From an uncultured Christensenella sp. (GTDB taxonomy: Bacteria > Bacillota > Clostridia > Christensenellales > Pumilibacteraceae), in assembly GCA_949948895.1 (NCBI GenBank), contig CATLHE010000012.1, positions 1 to 54,278 on the forward strand: a DNA stretch of 54,278 bases. Reading direction: 5' to 3'. A program made the translations under genes and the position numbers. The first letter of the stretch is position 1, and each line of letters begins with the position of its first letter. A model generated the notes under the pieces. It was not told the origin of the DNA, made no database searches, and worked only from the letters and a program-made list of their open reading frames with translations. Positions 23,343 to 31,652 of this stretch are shown here, in pieces.

Positions 23343-25718
23343 ATGAGGATCTTTGCCTTAGCGGGAAACCCCAACTGCGGCAAGACTACGCTGTTCAATG
23401 CGCTGACCGGCGCGACTGCGCACGTCGGGAATTGGCCGGGCGTTACCGTGGACAAGCGCGAGGGCGTTTACAAAAAGTGCAGCGAAAAGATCGGCATCGT
23501 AGATCTGCCGGGGATATATTCGCTTTCGCCGTATACGCCCGAGGAAGTGATATCGCGCAACTACATACTCGGCGGCGAGCCGTCGGGCATAATCAATATC
23601 ATAGACGCGACCAATCTCGAACGCAACCTGTATCTCACGATGCAGTTGTTGGAGACCGACGTTCCCGTTATCGTCGCGCTCAACATGATGGACGAGGTGG
23701 ATAAGTCGGGCGATAAAGTCGACGTCGCCGCGCTCGAAGAAAAGTTGGGCGTGCCCGTAATGCCTATATCGGCGCTCACGGGCGCAGGCATAAAAGAGCT
23801 TATGACCCGCGCGGTAGCGCTGTCCGAAAAGCGCGAGGGCACGACCGTGCTTCCGTCGTCGCTTCGCGAGATAGTCGAGCTGAAAGCGTTTTACGAAAAA
23901 GAGGGCGTGTCTTCGCCGTTATTCCACGCGGTCAAACTGCTCGAGAACGACGAGCTCGAACTCGAGTTCCGCGGCGCAAAAGCGGCGCGCGAAAAGGTGT
24001 GCGGCATTGCCTCAGCCGGAGAGGAGACTGCGGCGGCAAGCGACGATTGCGTCGATTATGAGGCGGTCGTTGCCGACGAGCGGTATAAATACATATCCGA
24101 AAAACTCGCGCCCGCCAAGACGCGTAAAACGACGAAGCCGACGCTTACAAAGTCGGATAAGATCGATCGCTTGCTTACGCACCGCGTATGGGCGATACCT
24201 ATTTTTATAGTGATGATGTTTTTCGTGTTCCACTTTACGTTTTCGGAAAATCTGTTCTTCCTTAACGGGTTTACCGAAAGCCAAGCCTGGATGCCGTCGC
24301 TCGTCGATCTCGGACTTGCCGTCGAAGAAAACGGCGAGACTGTCTATAATAATTTCGGCGTGCAGCTTTTATCGGTGATCTACGACGGCGCGGTATTCTC
24401 GCCGGGCGTGATACTTACCAACTTGCTCAACCTTATACTCGATTCTATTTCCGGCGGAATAGTCGGCGGCATGGAATCGGCGGGCGCGGCGGCGTGGGCT
24501 ACGGGGCTTGTCGGGGACGGCATACTCGGCGGAATATTCGCGGTGCTCGGTTTCCTGCCTCAGATACTCGTGCTGTTCCTGTTCTTTTCCATACTCGAAG
24601 ACTCCGGCTATATGGCGCGTATCGCGTTCGTTTTGGACAGAGTATTCAGAAAGTTCGGCGTTTCGGGCAGGGCGTTCATGCCCATGATAATGGGTTTCGG
24701 GTGTTCGGTGCCCGCCGCTATAAACACGCGCACGCTCGCGGACGAAAAAGAGCGTACGGCTACCATTCGCGTGATACCCTTTTTCTCGTGCGGCGCTAAG
24801 CTTCCCATACTTACCGCCGTCGCGGGCGGAATAGTGGCGGCGTTCGGTATAGGCAATGCCGACGTGATAACCTTTGCAATGTACGCTCTCGGCGTAGTCG
24901 CGGCTATCGTGTGCCTGATGCTCATGCGCAACACGTCGCTCAAAGGCGAGACCCCGCCGTTTATCATGGAGCTGCCCGCATACCACCGCCCGAGATTCAA
25001 AAACCTCATGCTTCATCTGTGGGACAAGACAAAGCACTTTGTCAAAAAGGCGTTTACCATCATATTTGCCTCCACTGTGATCATCTGGCTGTTCTCGCAC
25101 CTTTCTTGGAATTGGCACTATCTTTCCGACGAGCAGATGAACGAATCCATACTCGCGTCGATAGGCATGTTTATTCAGCCCCTGTTCACTCCGCTCGGGT
25201 TCGGGTCGCAGCTCGGTCGCTTCGGCTGGGTGTTTGCTGTAGCGGCAATCACGGGACTTATCGCCAAAGAAAACGTTATAGCTACTTTCACCACGCTCGC
25301 CATTTGCATAGGCGCATATATGGGCGAGGGCACGGAAGAAGGAATAGAGGAGCTTGCGGGACTCATATCGGTGATCCAAGCCGATACCGGCATAAGCATG
25401 CAAGCGTTTACCGCCGCGCTCATATCGTTCATCGCGTTCAACATGACTACGATACCTTGCTTTGCCGCATGCGCGACGGCAAAGGGCGAACTCCAAAAAG
25501 GCAAGTTCAAATGGACGGTCGCGTTTTGGCTGGCGTCGAGTTATATCGTAGGCTCTATGGTGTATACCGTCGGAGCATGGGTATGGCCGCTCGCTATCTG
25601 GCTCGCAGTGATCGCCGCGGTGATCGCGCTCATCGTGCTACGCAATAAAGGCAAGTTCGATATAACCAAAATATTCAAAAGAAAGAAAAAAGTCAAAAAT
25701 ACGGAGGCGGAATCATGA
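23343..25718 (+). CDS. feoB: Ferrous iron transporter FeoB
   Basis: The 791-residue Fe(II) permease has an N-terminal GTPase domain with G1 GNPNCGKTT (8-16), G3 DLPG and G4 NMMDE, a GDI-like helical domain, an extra charged region (about 220-270), then the membrane domain with two gate regions, including GFGCSVPA and TTIPCFA. The C-terminal cytosolic tail is Lys-rich. Full length for the family. Strong CGGAGG RBS. Its end overlaps the small Cys-rich gene by 4 bp (ATGA). Iron control is suggested by the upstream palindromes. Confidence 0.97.
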   Translation: MRIFALAGNPNCGKTTLFNALTGATAHVGNWPGVTVDKREGVYKKCSEKIGIVDLPGIYSLSPYTPEEVISRNYILGGEPSGIINIIDATNLERNLYLTMQLLETDVPVIVALNMMDEVDKSGDKVDVAALEEKLGVPVMPISALTGAGIKELMTRAVALSEKREGTTVLPSSLREIVELKAFYEKEGVSSPLFHAVKLLENDELELEFRGAKAAREKVCGIASAGEETAAASDDCVDYEAVVADERYKYISEKLAPAKTRKTTKPTLTKSDKIDRLLTHRVWAIPIFIVMMFFVFHFTFSENLFFLNGFTESQAWMPSLVDLGLAVEENGETVYNNFGVQLLSVIYDGAVFSPGVILTNLLNLILDSISGGIVGGMESAGAAAWATGLVGDGILGGIFAVLGFLPQILVLFLFFSILEDSGYMARIAFVLDRVFRKFGVSGRAFMPMIMGFGCSVPAAINTRTLADEKERTATIRVIPFFSCGAKLPILTAVAGGIVAAFGIGNADVITFAMYALGVVAAIVCLMLMRNTSLKGETPPFIMELPAYHRPRFKNLMLHLWDKTKHFVKKAFTIIFASTVIIWLFSHLSWNWHYLSDEQMNESILASIGMFIQPLFTPLGFGSQLGRFGWVFAVAAITGLIAKENVIATFTTLAICIGAYMGEGTEEGIEELAGLISVIQADTGISMQAFTAALISFIAFNMTTIPCFAACATAKGELQKGKFKWTVAFWLASSYIVGSMVYTVGAWVWPLAIWLAVIAAVIALIVLRNKGKFDITKIFKRKKKVKNTEAES

Positions 25719-25897
25719 GCGGCGTGGATATAGCCGTAATAGCCATCGTGTCGGCGCTGTTCGCCGTCGCACTCGGGTTTATAGTATACCGCAAGCTAAA
25801 AGGCAAGAGCGGATGCGATTGCTCGGACTGCGGCGCATGTAAGAGCTGCTCGCACTGCCGGGCGCGCATGCAAAAAAACAAGGATAAAAAACAGTGA
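25715..25897 (+). CDS. FeoB-associated Cys-rich membrane protein
   Basis: The 60-residue protein has one membrane segment (about 5-24) and a Cys-rich cytosolic tail (CDCSDCGACKSCSHC, seven Cys) ending in Lys. This matches the FeoB-associated Cys-rich small proteins of Firmicutes, possibly a metal-handling partner of FeoB analogous to FeoC. It overlaps feoB by 4 bp and is followed by a terminator. Confidence 0.92.
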   Translation: MSGVDIAVIAIVSALFAVALGFIVYRKLKGKSGCDCSDCGACKSCSHCRARMQKNKDKKQ

Positions 25898-25906
25898 TAC
25901 ACTGAG

Positions 25907-25929
25907 AGGACGGTATATGCCGTCCTTTT
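25907..25929 (+). terminator. feo operon terminator
   Basis: AGGACGG / CCGTCCT hairpin with a TATATG loop followed by TTTTG. Confidence 0.85.
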
Positions 25930-25960
25930 GTCGTTTTTGTGCTTGGCGAAGCGTAGCCCG

Positions 25961-26205
25961 CAAGCCTTACGCTTGGCGATTGACGTGTGTAAGCATGGGG
26001 AGACTTATTTTGGGGAGCACCCGAATAATTGCGTGGGATGGTGAGGGGGTGACAGGTGGTTTGGCTTTGTCGTTCTGCGGCGGATCGCCTAGATTCTTCG
26101 CCTGCGGCTCAGAATGACAAGAGAATATATGAACCGCTCTTATTCGGGTGTAACATAAAATTAACATGTACGCCAACACACGACAGGCGTCAAACATTTG
26201 GTTTG
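25961..26205. mobile_element. MITE-like intergenic element 2
   Basis: About 245 bp are inserted between the feo terminator and the mrnC promoter. The left end is a diverged inverted copy (hairpin CAAGC-N5-GCTTG at 25961, CACCCGAATAAT at about 26018). The right end (about 26130-26205) has TTATTCGGGTGTAAC, CACACGACA and hairpin CAAAC-N5-GTTTG. The core carries one GGCGGATCGCCTAGATTCTTC...GAATGACA palindromic sequence (26078-26121). It is the same build as element 1 with a shorter interior. Confidence 0.62.
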
Positions 26206-26219
26206 AGGGTTTGAAATCC

Positions 26220-26248
26220 TTGACTTATACAGCCGCAACCATTATAAT
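26220..26248 (+). promoter_or_regulatory. Promoter of mrnC-thyX-rlmB
   Basis: TTGACT (26220-26225), 17 bp, TATAAT (26243-26248), beginning 14 bp after element 2. Transcription should start near 26255, which argues against the GTG at 26255 as start codon. Confidence 0.78.
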
Positions 26249-26278
26249 AATAATGTGGAAAAAACGGGCGCGGAAAGA

Positions 26279-26683
26279 ATGACGCCTACTGCGCTTGCGT
26301 TTGTAGGCGACGCCGTGTACGCGCTGTACGTGCGCACTCGGCTGGTAAAAGAAACCGACCTTGCGGGCGGATCGTTGCACTTAGCGTCGTCAAAGTACGT
26401 GAACGCCGCGGCGCAGGCGTCGGCGTTTGAAATGCTCGGCGCAAGCGGCGCGCTCACAGCGGACGAGGCCGAGATAGCCCACCGCGCGCGAAACGCGCAC
26501 GTCCACACCCGTACCAAAGCCGCGTCGGTAGCGGACTACCACCGCGCCACGGGACTCGAAGCGCTCATCGGGTACTTGCATCTGACCGGCAATATAGAAA
26601 GATGCGAAAATATCCTGACGCTGTGCTTCGAGCACACGAAACAAGCGCTCGAAAAAACAAATAAACCCACGCTCGGCACATAA
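26279..26683 (+). CDS. mrnC: Mini-ribonuclease III
   Basis: This 134-residue RNase III-like catalytic domain without a dsRBD matures 23S rRNA in Firmicutes. Motifs: LAFVGDAVYALYVRTRL (catalytic Asp), HLASSKYVNAAAQA, RARNAHVHT and GLEALIGYLHL with the second acidic site. ATG 26279 is preferred over GTG 26255 because the promoter predicts a start at about 26255 and because homologues begin just before the LAYIGDAVY motif. The neighbours thyX and rlmB form the usual Firmicutes order. Confidence 0.92.
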   Translation: MTPTALAFVGDAVYALYVRTRLVKETDLAGGSLHLASSKYVNAAAQASAFEMLGASGALTADEAEIAHRARNAHVHTRTKAASVADYHRATGLEALIGYLHLTGNIERCENILTLCFEHTKQALEKTNKPTLGT

Positions 26684-26726
26684 CCCCGCGCAAGCGGATA
26701 CCCATACAAAACATAAAGGAAAAACC

Positions 26727-27482
26727 ATGAAAGTCACACCCAAAGTCAAACTCATTCGCTATACCGCCGATCCCGAAGCCACCGTTGCGCTCGCCGCAAA
26801 ACTGTGCTATTCCGACCGCGAGCTCGACGATCTCACGGACAACATCATGGCAAAGGATAACTCGACGTTTATAGCGCGGTTGACCGACATGGGACACCTG
26901 TCGCCCATAGAACACGCATCGTTCACATTTTCGGTCGAGGGCGTATCGCGGGCGTTTTTGGCGCAGATCACAAGGCATAGGATCGCGTCATTCTCGGTGC
27001 GGTCGCAACGCTACGTCTCGGAAGACTCGTTCAACTACGTAGTCCCGCCCGCCATCGAAGCGCTCGGTGCGGCGGCAGTAGCGCGGTACGTCGGACAAAT
27101 GGACACAATCATGGACTGGTACCGCGACTGGCAGAGCGCGCTCGGCAGAGGCGAAAAATCCAACGAGGATGCGCGTTTCATCCTGCCCAACGCATGCGAA
27201 ACGAAAATGATATTCACAATGAACGCGCGCGAGCTCATGCACTTTTTCGAACTGCGCTGCTGCAACCGCGCGCAGTGGGAGATACGTAACGTGGCGTGGC
27301 AAATGCTCGGCGAAGTACTCAAGGTCGCGCCCAACCTGTTCCGCGACTGCGGACCCGGGTGCCTGCGCGGCGAATGCCCCGAGGGCGCAAAATCCTGCGG
27401 CAAGCGCGCGGAAGTCAAAGCGCGCCGCGACGAGATATTAAAAGCTTCGGCAGATAAAAAATCCCAAAAATCCGACAAATAA
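26727..27482 (+). CDS. thyX: Flavin-dependent thymidylate synthase
   Basis: The 251-residue enzyme makes dTMP from dUMP with FAD, NADPH and methylene-tetrahydrofolate. The ThyX signature RHRxxS is present in ITRHRIASFSVRSQRY (about 87-102), with H-S-P-I-E-H near 58 and a C-terminal NARELMHFFELRCC segment. The Cys- and Lys-rich tail (CGPGCLRGECPEGAKSCG) may bind metal, as in some clostridial ThyX. Ordinary RBS (AAAGGAA). Stop overlaps the start region of rlmB. Confidence 0.95.
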   Translation: MKVTPKVKLIRYTADPEATVALAAKLCYSDRELDDLTDNIMAKDNSTFIARLTDMGHLSPIEHASFTFSVEGVSRAFLAQITRHRIASFSVRSQRYVSEDSFNYVVPPAIEALGAAAVARYVGQMDTIMDWYRDWQSALGRGEKSNEDARFILPNACETKMIFTMNARELMHFFELRCCNRAQWEIRNVAWQMLGEVLKVAPNLFRDCGPGCLRGECPEGAKSCGKRAEVKARRDEILKASADKKSQKSDK

Positions 27483-27496
27483 CCGGCGAGGCGAGT

Positions 27497-28234
27497 ATCA
27501 AGATCTATGGCAAAAACGCCGTTCTCGAACGGCTGAAATCTGGCGGCGGCATGAACAGGATAGACCTGTTATGCGGCGCAAAGCACGACGACCGCGTGAG
27601 CGAAATAATAGCAAAAGCCAAGCGCGCGGGCGTAGCGATTAGGTTTTGCGAGCGCGCGGCGCTCGACAAAGCGTCGGAAGGCGCGGCGCATCAGGGCTGT
27701 ATCGGCTACGCGGTCGACTTTACATACTCGGACGTAGACGAAGTCTTCGCGGTAGCGGAAGCGCGCGGCGAAAAACCATTTATAGTAGTGCTCGACGGGA
27801 TAGAAGACCCGCACAACTTCGGCAGCATACTGAGAACGTGCGAGTGCGGCGGCGTGCACGGCGTTATAATCGGCAAGAACCGCCAAGTCCCCGTAAACGA
27901 CACCGTGATCAAAGTCGCGGAAGGCGCGGCGGAATACATAAAGATCGTCCGCGCAGTGAACATTAACGAAAGCATACGGTACCTGAAATCGCAAGGCGTG
28001 TGGGTGTACGCGCTCGCCGCCGACGGCACGGATATTTACCGCGAAGACCTGACCGGCGCAGTCGCACTGGTCGTAGGCGCGGAAGGCAAGGGCGTGTCGC
28101 GGCTAACCCGCGAACTGTGCGACGGCACGCTCGCGCTCCCTATGCGCGGCAAGATAAACTCCCTCAACGCATCGGTCGCCGCGGCGCTCGGCATATACGC
28201 CAAAGTCGAGTGCGACAGGCGCAAAACCGAATAA
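27497..28234 (+). CDS. rlmB: 23S rRNA 2'-O-methyltransferase RlmB/TrmH family
   Basis: The SPOUT methyltransferase has a substrate-binding N-domain (GKNAVLERLKSG...), then the knotted domain with DGIEDPHNFGSILRTCECGGV, VVGAEGKGVSRL and LPMRGKINSLNASVAAALGIY. The first in-frame ATG (27551) would delete the conserved IYGKNAVLERLKSG opening. No ATG, GTG or TTG exists between the upstream stop (27455) and 27551. A GAGG sits 5 bp before an ATC at 27497, which would give (M)KIYGKNAVLE, so I place the start there as a probable non-standard AUC (or AUA at 27479). A sequencing error remains possible. Confidence 0.8.
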   Translation: MKIYGKNAVLERLKSGGGMNRIDLLCGAKHDDRVSEIIAKAKRAGVAIRFCERAALDKASEGAAHQGCIGYAVDFTYSDVDEVFAVAEARGEKPFIVVLDGIEDPHNFGSILRTCECGGVHGVIIGKNRQVPVNDTVIKVAEGAAEYIKIVRAVNINESIRYLKSQGVWVYALAADGTDIYREDLTGAVALVVGAEGKGVSRLTRELCDGTLALPMRGKINSLNASVAAALGIYAKVECDRRKTE

Positions 28235-28353
28235 CCCGCGGAATAGAGCATACATATTTAATCGATACTAGTTACGTATAATTCCGCATAAATCAATTCG
28301 ACGTCGCCGAGCCGCGCTTGGCGATATGATACGAAAAGGTATGACGAGTTCCG

Positions 28354-28423
28354 ATTTTATTCGGGTGTTACCTACAACAAACTACAAAAGCCAATACACG
28401 ACAAACATCCAAGCTGTGCTTGG
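28354..28423 (+). repeat. Solo copy of the TTCGGGTGT-hairpin repeat
   Basis: TTATTCGGGTGTTAC, about 35 nt of variable sequence, ATACACGACA and hairpin CCAAG-CTGTG-CTTGG, then the start of another copy (TCGGGAGTAAC at 28424). It lies between rlmB and tpiA, where I see no clear promoter or gene. Confidence 0.7.
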
Positions 28424-28475
28424 TCGGGAGTAACAATAATCAAATCCCCAATGTAAATACACGAGAGGTAAAAAA

Positions 28476-29228
28476 ATGAGGAAAGCAATAATAGCAGGCA
28501 ACTGGAAAATGAACAAGACCGCCGCGGAAGCTAAAGAGCTCGTAACGGCGCTCCTGCCCAAAGTAAAGAACGCGAAGTGCGACGTAGTCGTATGCGTTCC
28601 GTTCACGGACATCGCGCTCGTCGCGGAGCTCTGCCGCGGCAGCAATATAAAGGTCGGCGCGCAGAACATAGCATGGGCGGACAACGGCGCGTTCACGGGC
28701 GAGATAAGCGCGGCAATGCTCAAGGAAGCGGGCGCGGAATACGTTATCATAGGCCACAGCGAACGCAGACAGTACTTCGGCGAGACCGACAAAAGCGTCA
28801 ACGCGCGGCTTAAACAGGCGCTTATTAACGGGCTCAAACCCATCGTGTGCGTAGGCGAAAAACTCGAGGACCGCGAGGGCGGCAATACCGAAAAAGTCTG
28901 CAAGACCCAGGTCGTGGGCGCGTTCGAGACCGTATCGGCGGACGACGCGGCAAAAACGGTCATCGCGTACGAACCCGTTTGGGCGATCGGCACGGGCAAG
29001 ACCGCTACAGACGAGCAGGCTAACGAGACCATCGGGTATATCCGCTCGGTAGTAAAAGAGCTTTACGGCGCGAAGATAGCGGACGCAATGCGCATACAGT
29101 ACGGCGGCAGCATGAACGCTAAGAACGTGGACTCGCTCATGGCTCAGCCCGAAGTGGACGGCGGACTCATCGGCGGCGCAAGTCTAAAAGCCGACGACTT
29201 TGCATATATTGTAAACGCCGCAAAATAA
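28476..29228 (+). CDS. tpiA: Triosephosphate isomerase
   Basis: The 250-residue TIM barrel interconverts DHAP and glyceraldehyde 3-phosphate. Seen: AGNWKMNK (catalytic Lys), IGHSERR (catalytic His), AYEPVWAIGTGKTA (catalytic Glu and loop 6) and the phosphate-binding GGSMNAKN/GGLIGGASL. RBS GAGAGG. It is followed by gpmI at 60 bp, forming a lower-glycolysis pair. All active-site residues are present. Confidence 0.98.
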   Translation: MRKAIIAGNWKMNKTAAEAKELVTALLPKVKNAKCDVVVCVPFTDIALVAELCRGSNIKVGAQNIAWADNGAFTGEISAAMLKEAGAEYVIIGHSERRQYFGETDKSVNARLKQALINGLKPIVCVGEKLEDREGGNTEKVCKTQVVGAFETVSADDAAKTVIAYEPVWAIGTGKTATDEQANETIGYIRSVVKELYGAKIADAMRIQYGGSMNAKNVDSLMAQPEVDGGLIGGASLKADDFAYIVNAAK

Positions 29229-29288
29229 ACGCGTACAAATAATCGCGCCGCGCGGCGCAAAAGCATATGAAATATCGGAGATTTTATC

Positions 29289-30803
29289 ATGAACGCACTT
29301 ATCATTCTCGACGGATTCGGTTATAACGAAGGCGAGTACGGCAACGCCGTAAAATCGGCAAGCACGCCGTTCATCGACTCGCTCATGGCTAAGTACCCGC
29401 ACACGCTCATCAACGCGTCGGGCTATGCCGTCGGGCTTCCCGAAGGTCAAATGGGCAACAGCGAGGTCGGGCATCTCAACCTCGGCGCAGGTCGGGTAGT
29501 ATACCAAGACATAACCACCATAGACGACGCGATAAAGAACGGCTCGTTCGATCAAAACCCCGCGTTCGGTAAAGCGATAGACGCCGCGATCGAGAACAAC
29601 TCGGCAATGCACCTCGTGGGGTTGCTCAGCAACGGCGGCGTGCACAGCATGAACACGCACCTTTACGCCCTGCTCGCGCTGTGCAAAAAACGCGGCCTCA
29701 AAAAAGTGTACGTGCATGCCATCACCGACGGCAGAGACGTTCCGCCCGACTCGGGCAGAAGCTTTATCGCTGAGCTTTCGGACAAGATCAAAGCGCTCGG
29801 CGTGGGCAAGATAGCCACGGTCGTAGGCAGGTATTACTATATGGACCGCGACAACCGCTGGGAGCGCGTGGAGCGCGGCTACAACGCGGTGTTCGCGGCG
29901 AGCGGCAAGCATTTCTCGTCAGCCGACTCGGCGGTCGCGTCAAGCTATGCCGCAGGCACAATGGACGAGTTCATCGAGCCCGTCGTCATCGGCGACTATA
30001 CCGGCGTCAATGCGGGCGACTCCATGATATTCTATAACTTCCGCGCCGACCGCGCGCGTCAGATCTCTCGCGCCATAACCGAACCGGAGTTCGACAACTT
30101 CGCGCGCAAGGGCGGGTACAAAAAGATCACGTACGTCGGCATGACGCAGTACGACGTCACGCTCAACAACATAGAAACGGCGTTCCCGCCGCGCCATCTC
30201 AAAAACACGCTCGGCGAATACCTTGCCGATAAAGGCTTGACCCAAGCCCGCGTTGCCGAGACCGAAAAGTACGCGCACGTAACGTTCTTCTTTAACGGCG
30301 GCGTGGAAAAACCCAACGACGGCGAAACGCGCGTTCTCGTCGCCAGCCCCAAGGTCGCGACTTACGACCTACAGCCCGAAATGAGCGCTTTCGAAGTAGC
30401 CGACAAAGCAGTGGAACAGATCGAAAGCGGCAAGGACGTACTCATACTCAACTTTGCCAACTGCGACATGGTCGGGCATACGGGCGTTTTGTACGCGGCG
30501 GTCAAAGCAGTAGAAGCGGTCGACGCATGCCTGAAACGCGTAGTCGAAGCTGTGTGGAGATCGGGCGGCACCGCGATCGTGACGGCGGACCACGGCAATG
30601 CCGAAGTCATGATGTTCGACAGCGGCTCGCCCTGCACTTCGCACACGACCAACCTCGTGCCGTTCGTTGTCGCGGGCGATAAGTATGTAGGCAAAACGCT
30701 CAAAGCGGGCAAAGCGCTCTGCGACGTAGCGCCTACGCTACTCGATATCATGGGCGTGGAAAAACCCGCCGAAATGACGGGCGAGAGCATAATAGAAAAA
30801 TAA
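29289..30803 (+). CDS. gpmI: 2,3-bisphosphoglycerate-independent phosphoglycerate mutase
   Basis: The 504-residue Mn-dependent enzyme interconverts 3- and 2-phosphoglycerate. Metal and active-site motifs: ILDGFGYN at the N-terminus, GNSEVGHLNLGAGRVVYQD (catalytic Ser), ITDGRDVPP, RYYYMDRDNRWERV, FFFNGGVE, CDMVGHTG and the terminal ADHGNAEVM. Length is normal. GGAG RBS. It ends in a strong terminator. Confidence 0.98.
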   Translation: MNALIILDGFGYNEGEYGNAVKSASTPFIDSLMAKYPHTLINASGYAVGLPEGQMGNSEVGHLNLGAGRVVYQDITTIDDAIKNGSFDQNPAFGKAIDAAIENNSAMHLVGLLSNGGVHSMNTHLYALLALCKKRGLKKVYVHAITDGRDVPPDSGRSFIAELSDKIKALGVGKIATVVGRYYYMDRDNRWERVERGYNAVFAASGKHFSSADSAVASSYAAGTMDEFIEPVVIGDYTGVNAGDSMIFYNFRADRARQISRAITEPEFDNFARKGGYKKITYVGMTQYDVTLNNIETAFPPRHLKNTLGEYLADKGLTQARVAETEKYAHVTFFFNGGVEKPNDGETRVLVASPKVATYDLQPEMSAFEVADKAVEQIESGKDVLILNFANCDMVGHTGVLYAAVKAVEAVDACLKRVVEAVWRSGGTAIVTADHGNAEVMMFDSGSPCTSHTTNLVPFVVAGDKYVGKTLKAGKALCDVAPTLLDIMGVEKPAEMTGESIIEK

Positions 30804-30823
30804 TCGAATTTAAAAGCATCAAA

Positions 30824-30856
30824 CAAAGCTCACTGTCTGATAGGCAGTGAGCTTTG
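30824..30856 (+). terminator. gpmI terminator
   Basis: Perfect 12-bp stem CAAAGCTCACTG / CAGTGAGCTTTG with a 9-nt loop; only a short T-rich tail (TTCG) follows. Confidence 0.75.
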
Positions 30857-30900
30857 TTCGACTTGGTGTAATATACAAATACAAATAAGCGAGGCAAGAA

Positions 30901-31143
30901 ATGAACGATACGACATTGCTTGATAACTTGGATAAAATGCACACAACTCAAATGGGTACGGAAAGAATCAAGCGAAACTTGAATATAGCCGTAGAAGACG
31001 TAGTGGCGTACTGTATAGAAAAAATAAAAGCCCGCGGATGTAAAATAACGCGTAACGGCAAGAATTGGTATGCGGAGTCAGATGATTGCATAATTACCGT
31101 AAACGCTTACAGTTACACGATAATAACGGCGCACAAAAAATAA
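30901..31143 (+). CDS. DUF3781-type small protein
   Basis: The 80-residue protein with LLDNLDKMHTTQMGTERIKRNL, RNGKNWYAES and CIITVNAYSYTIITAHK matches the pattern I associate with DUF3781, a family of unknown function in Firmicutes. It has its own spacing after the gpmI terminator, with AGGCAAG as a weak RBS, and is probably expressed alone. Element 3 begins 14 bp after its stop. Confidence 0.82.
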   Translation: MNDTTLLDNLDKMHTTQMGTERIKRNLNIAVEDVVAYCIEKIKARGCKITRNGKNWYAESDDCIITVNAYSYTIITAHKK

Positions 31144-31156
31144 TGCAAGTGTGCTC

Positions 31157-31442
31157 GCAATCACAGATTGTCTCTGTCGTGTGTGGGCGAGATCGGTAAT
31201 TGTGCATTACACCCGATTAAAGTGAAACATGTTATTGGTTGTCGTTAATCTGACAAGACAACCATGCGGCGGTTCGCCTGGATCCTTCGCTGACGCTCAG
31301 GATGACAAGTGAGCGATAATGACTTTAACATCGTAGTGCATGACGACTCGTCACGCCGCTGTTTTTCGCAACGCATTTATTCGGGTGTAACGTAAAATGA
31401 ATGAAAATGTAAGCACACGACAAAAATCCAAACTGCGTTTGG
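31157..31442. mobile_element. MITE-like intergenic element 3
   Basis: About 286 bp with inverted ends: left hairpin GCAAT-N5-ATTGT, then TGTCGTGTGTG and CATTACACCCGATTA; right TTATTCGGGTGTAAC, GCACACGACA and hairpin CCAAA-CTGCG-TTTGG (31428-31442). The core holds a GGCGGTTCGCCTGGATCCTTC...GGATGACA palindrome (31262-31306). Same family as elements 1 and 2. Confidence 0.62.
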
Positions 31443-31652
31443 TCGGGTGTAACAATAAACAAACAATCAAAGTAAACACACGACATACGTCCAACATTTG
31501 GTTGGCACACGACAAGCGTCCAACATTTGGCTTGCGGCGCGCCGAGGTCGTCGCGCCCTACGAACGTATGACGATAAGCCACGTTTTTATTCGGGTGTTT
31601 AGTCATTTAATTGTTTACGTAAACACACGACAGACGTCAAACATTTGGTTTG
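31443..31652. repeat. Further tandem and solo copies of the hairpin repeat
   Basis: Directly after element 3 comes a TCGGGTGTAAC copy ending in hairpin CCAAC-N5-GTTGG (31491-31505). An extra CACACGACAAGCGTCCAAC fragment follows (31506-31534), then a separate TTTATTCGGGTGT copy ending in CAAAC-N5-GTTTG (31588-31652). The last hairpin overlaps the end of the ClC coding region. I see no gene in 31144-31636. Confidence 0.7.

Noticed and set aside
27508-27540. ATG at 27508 as the rlmB start
   Set aside because: It is in another frame and meets a stop after nine codons.
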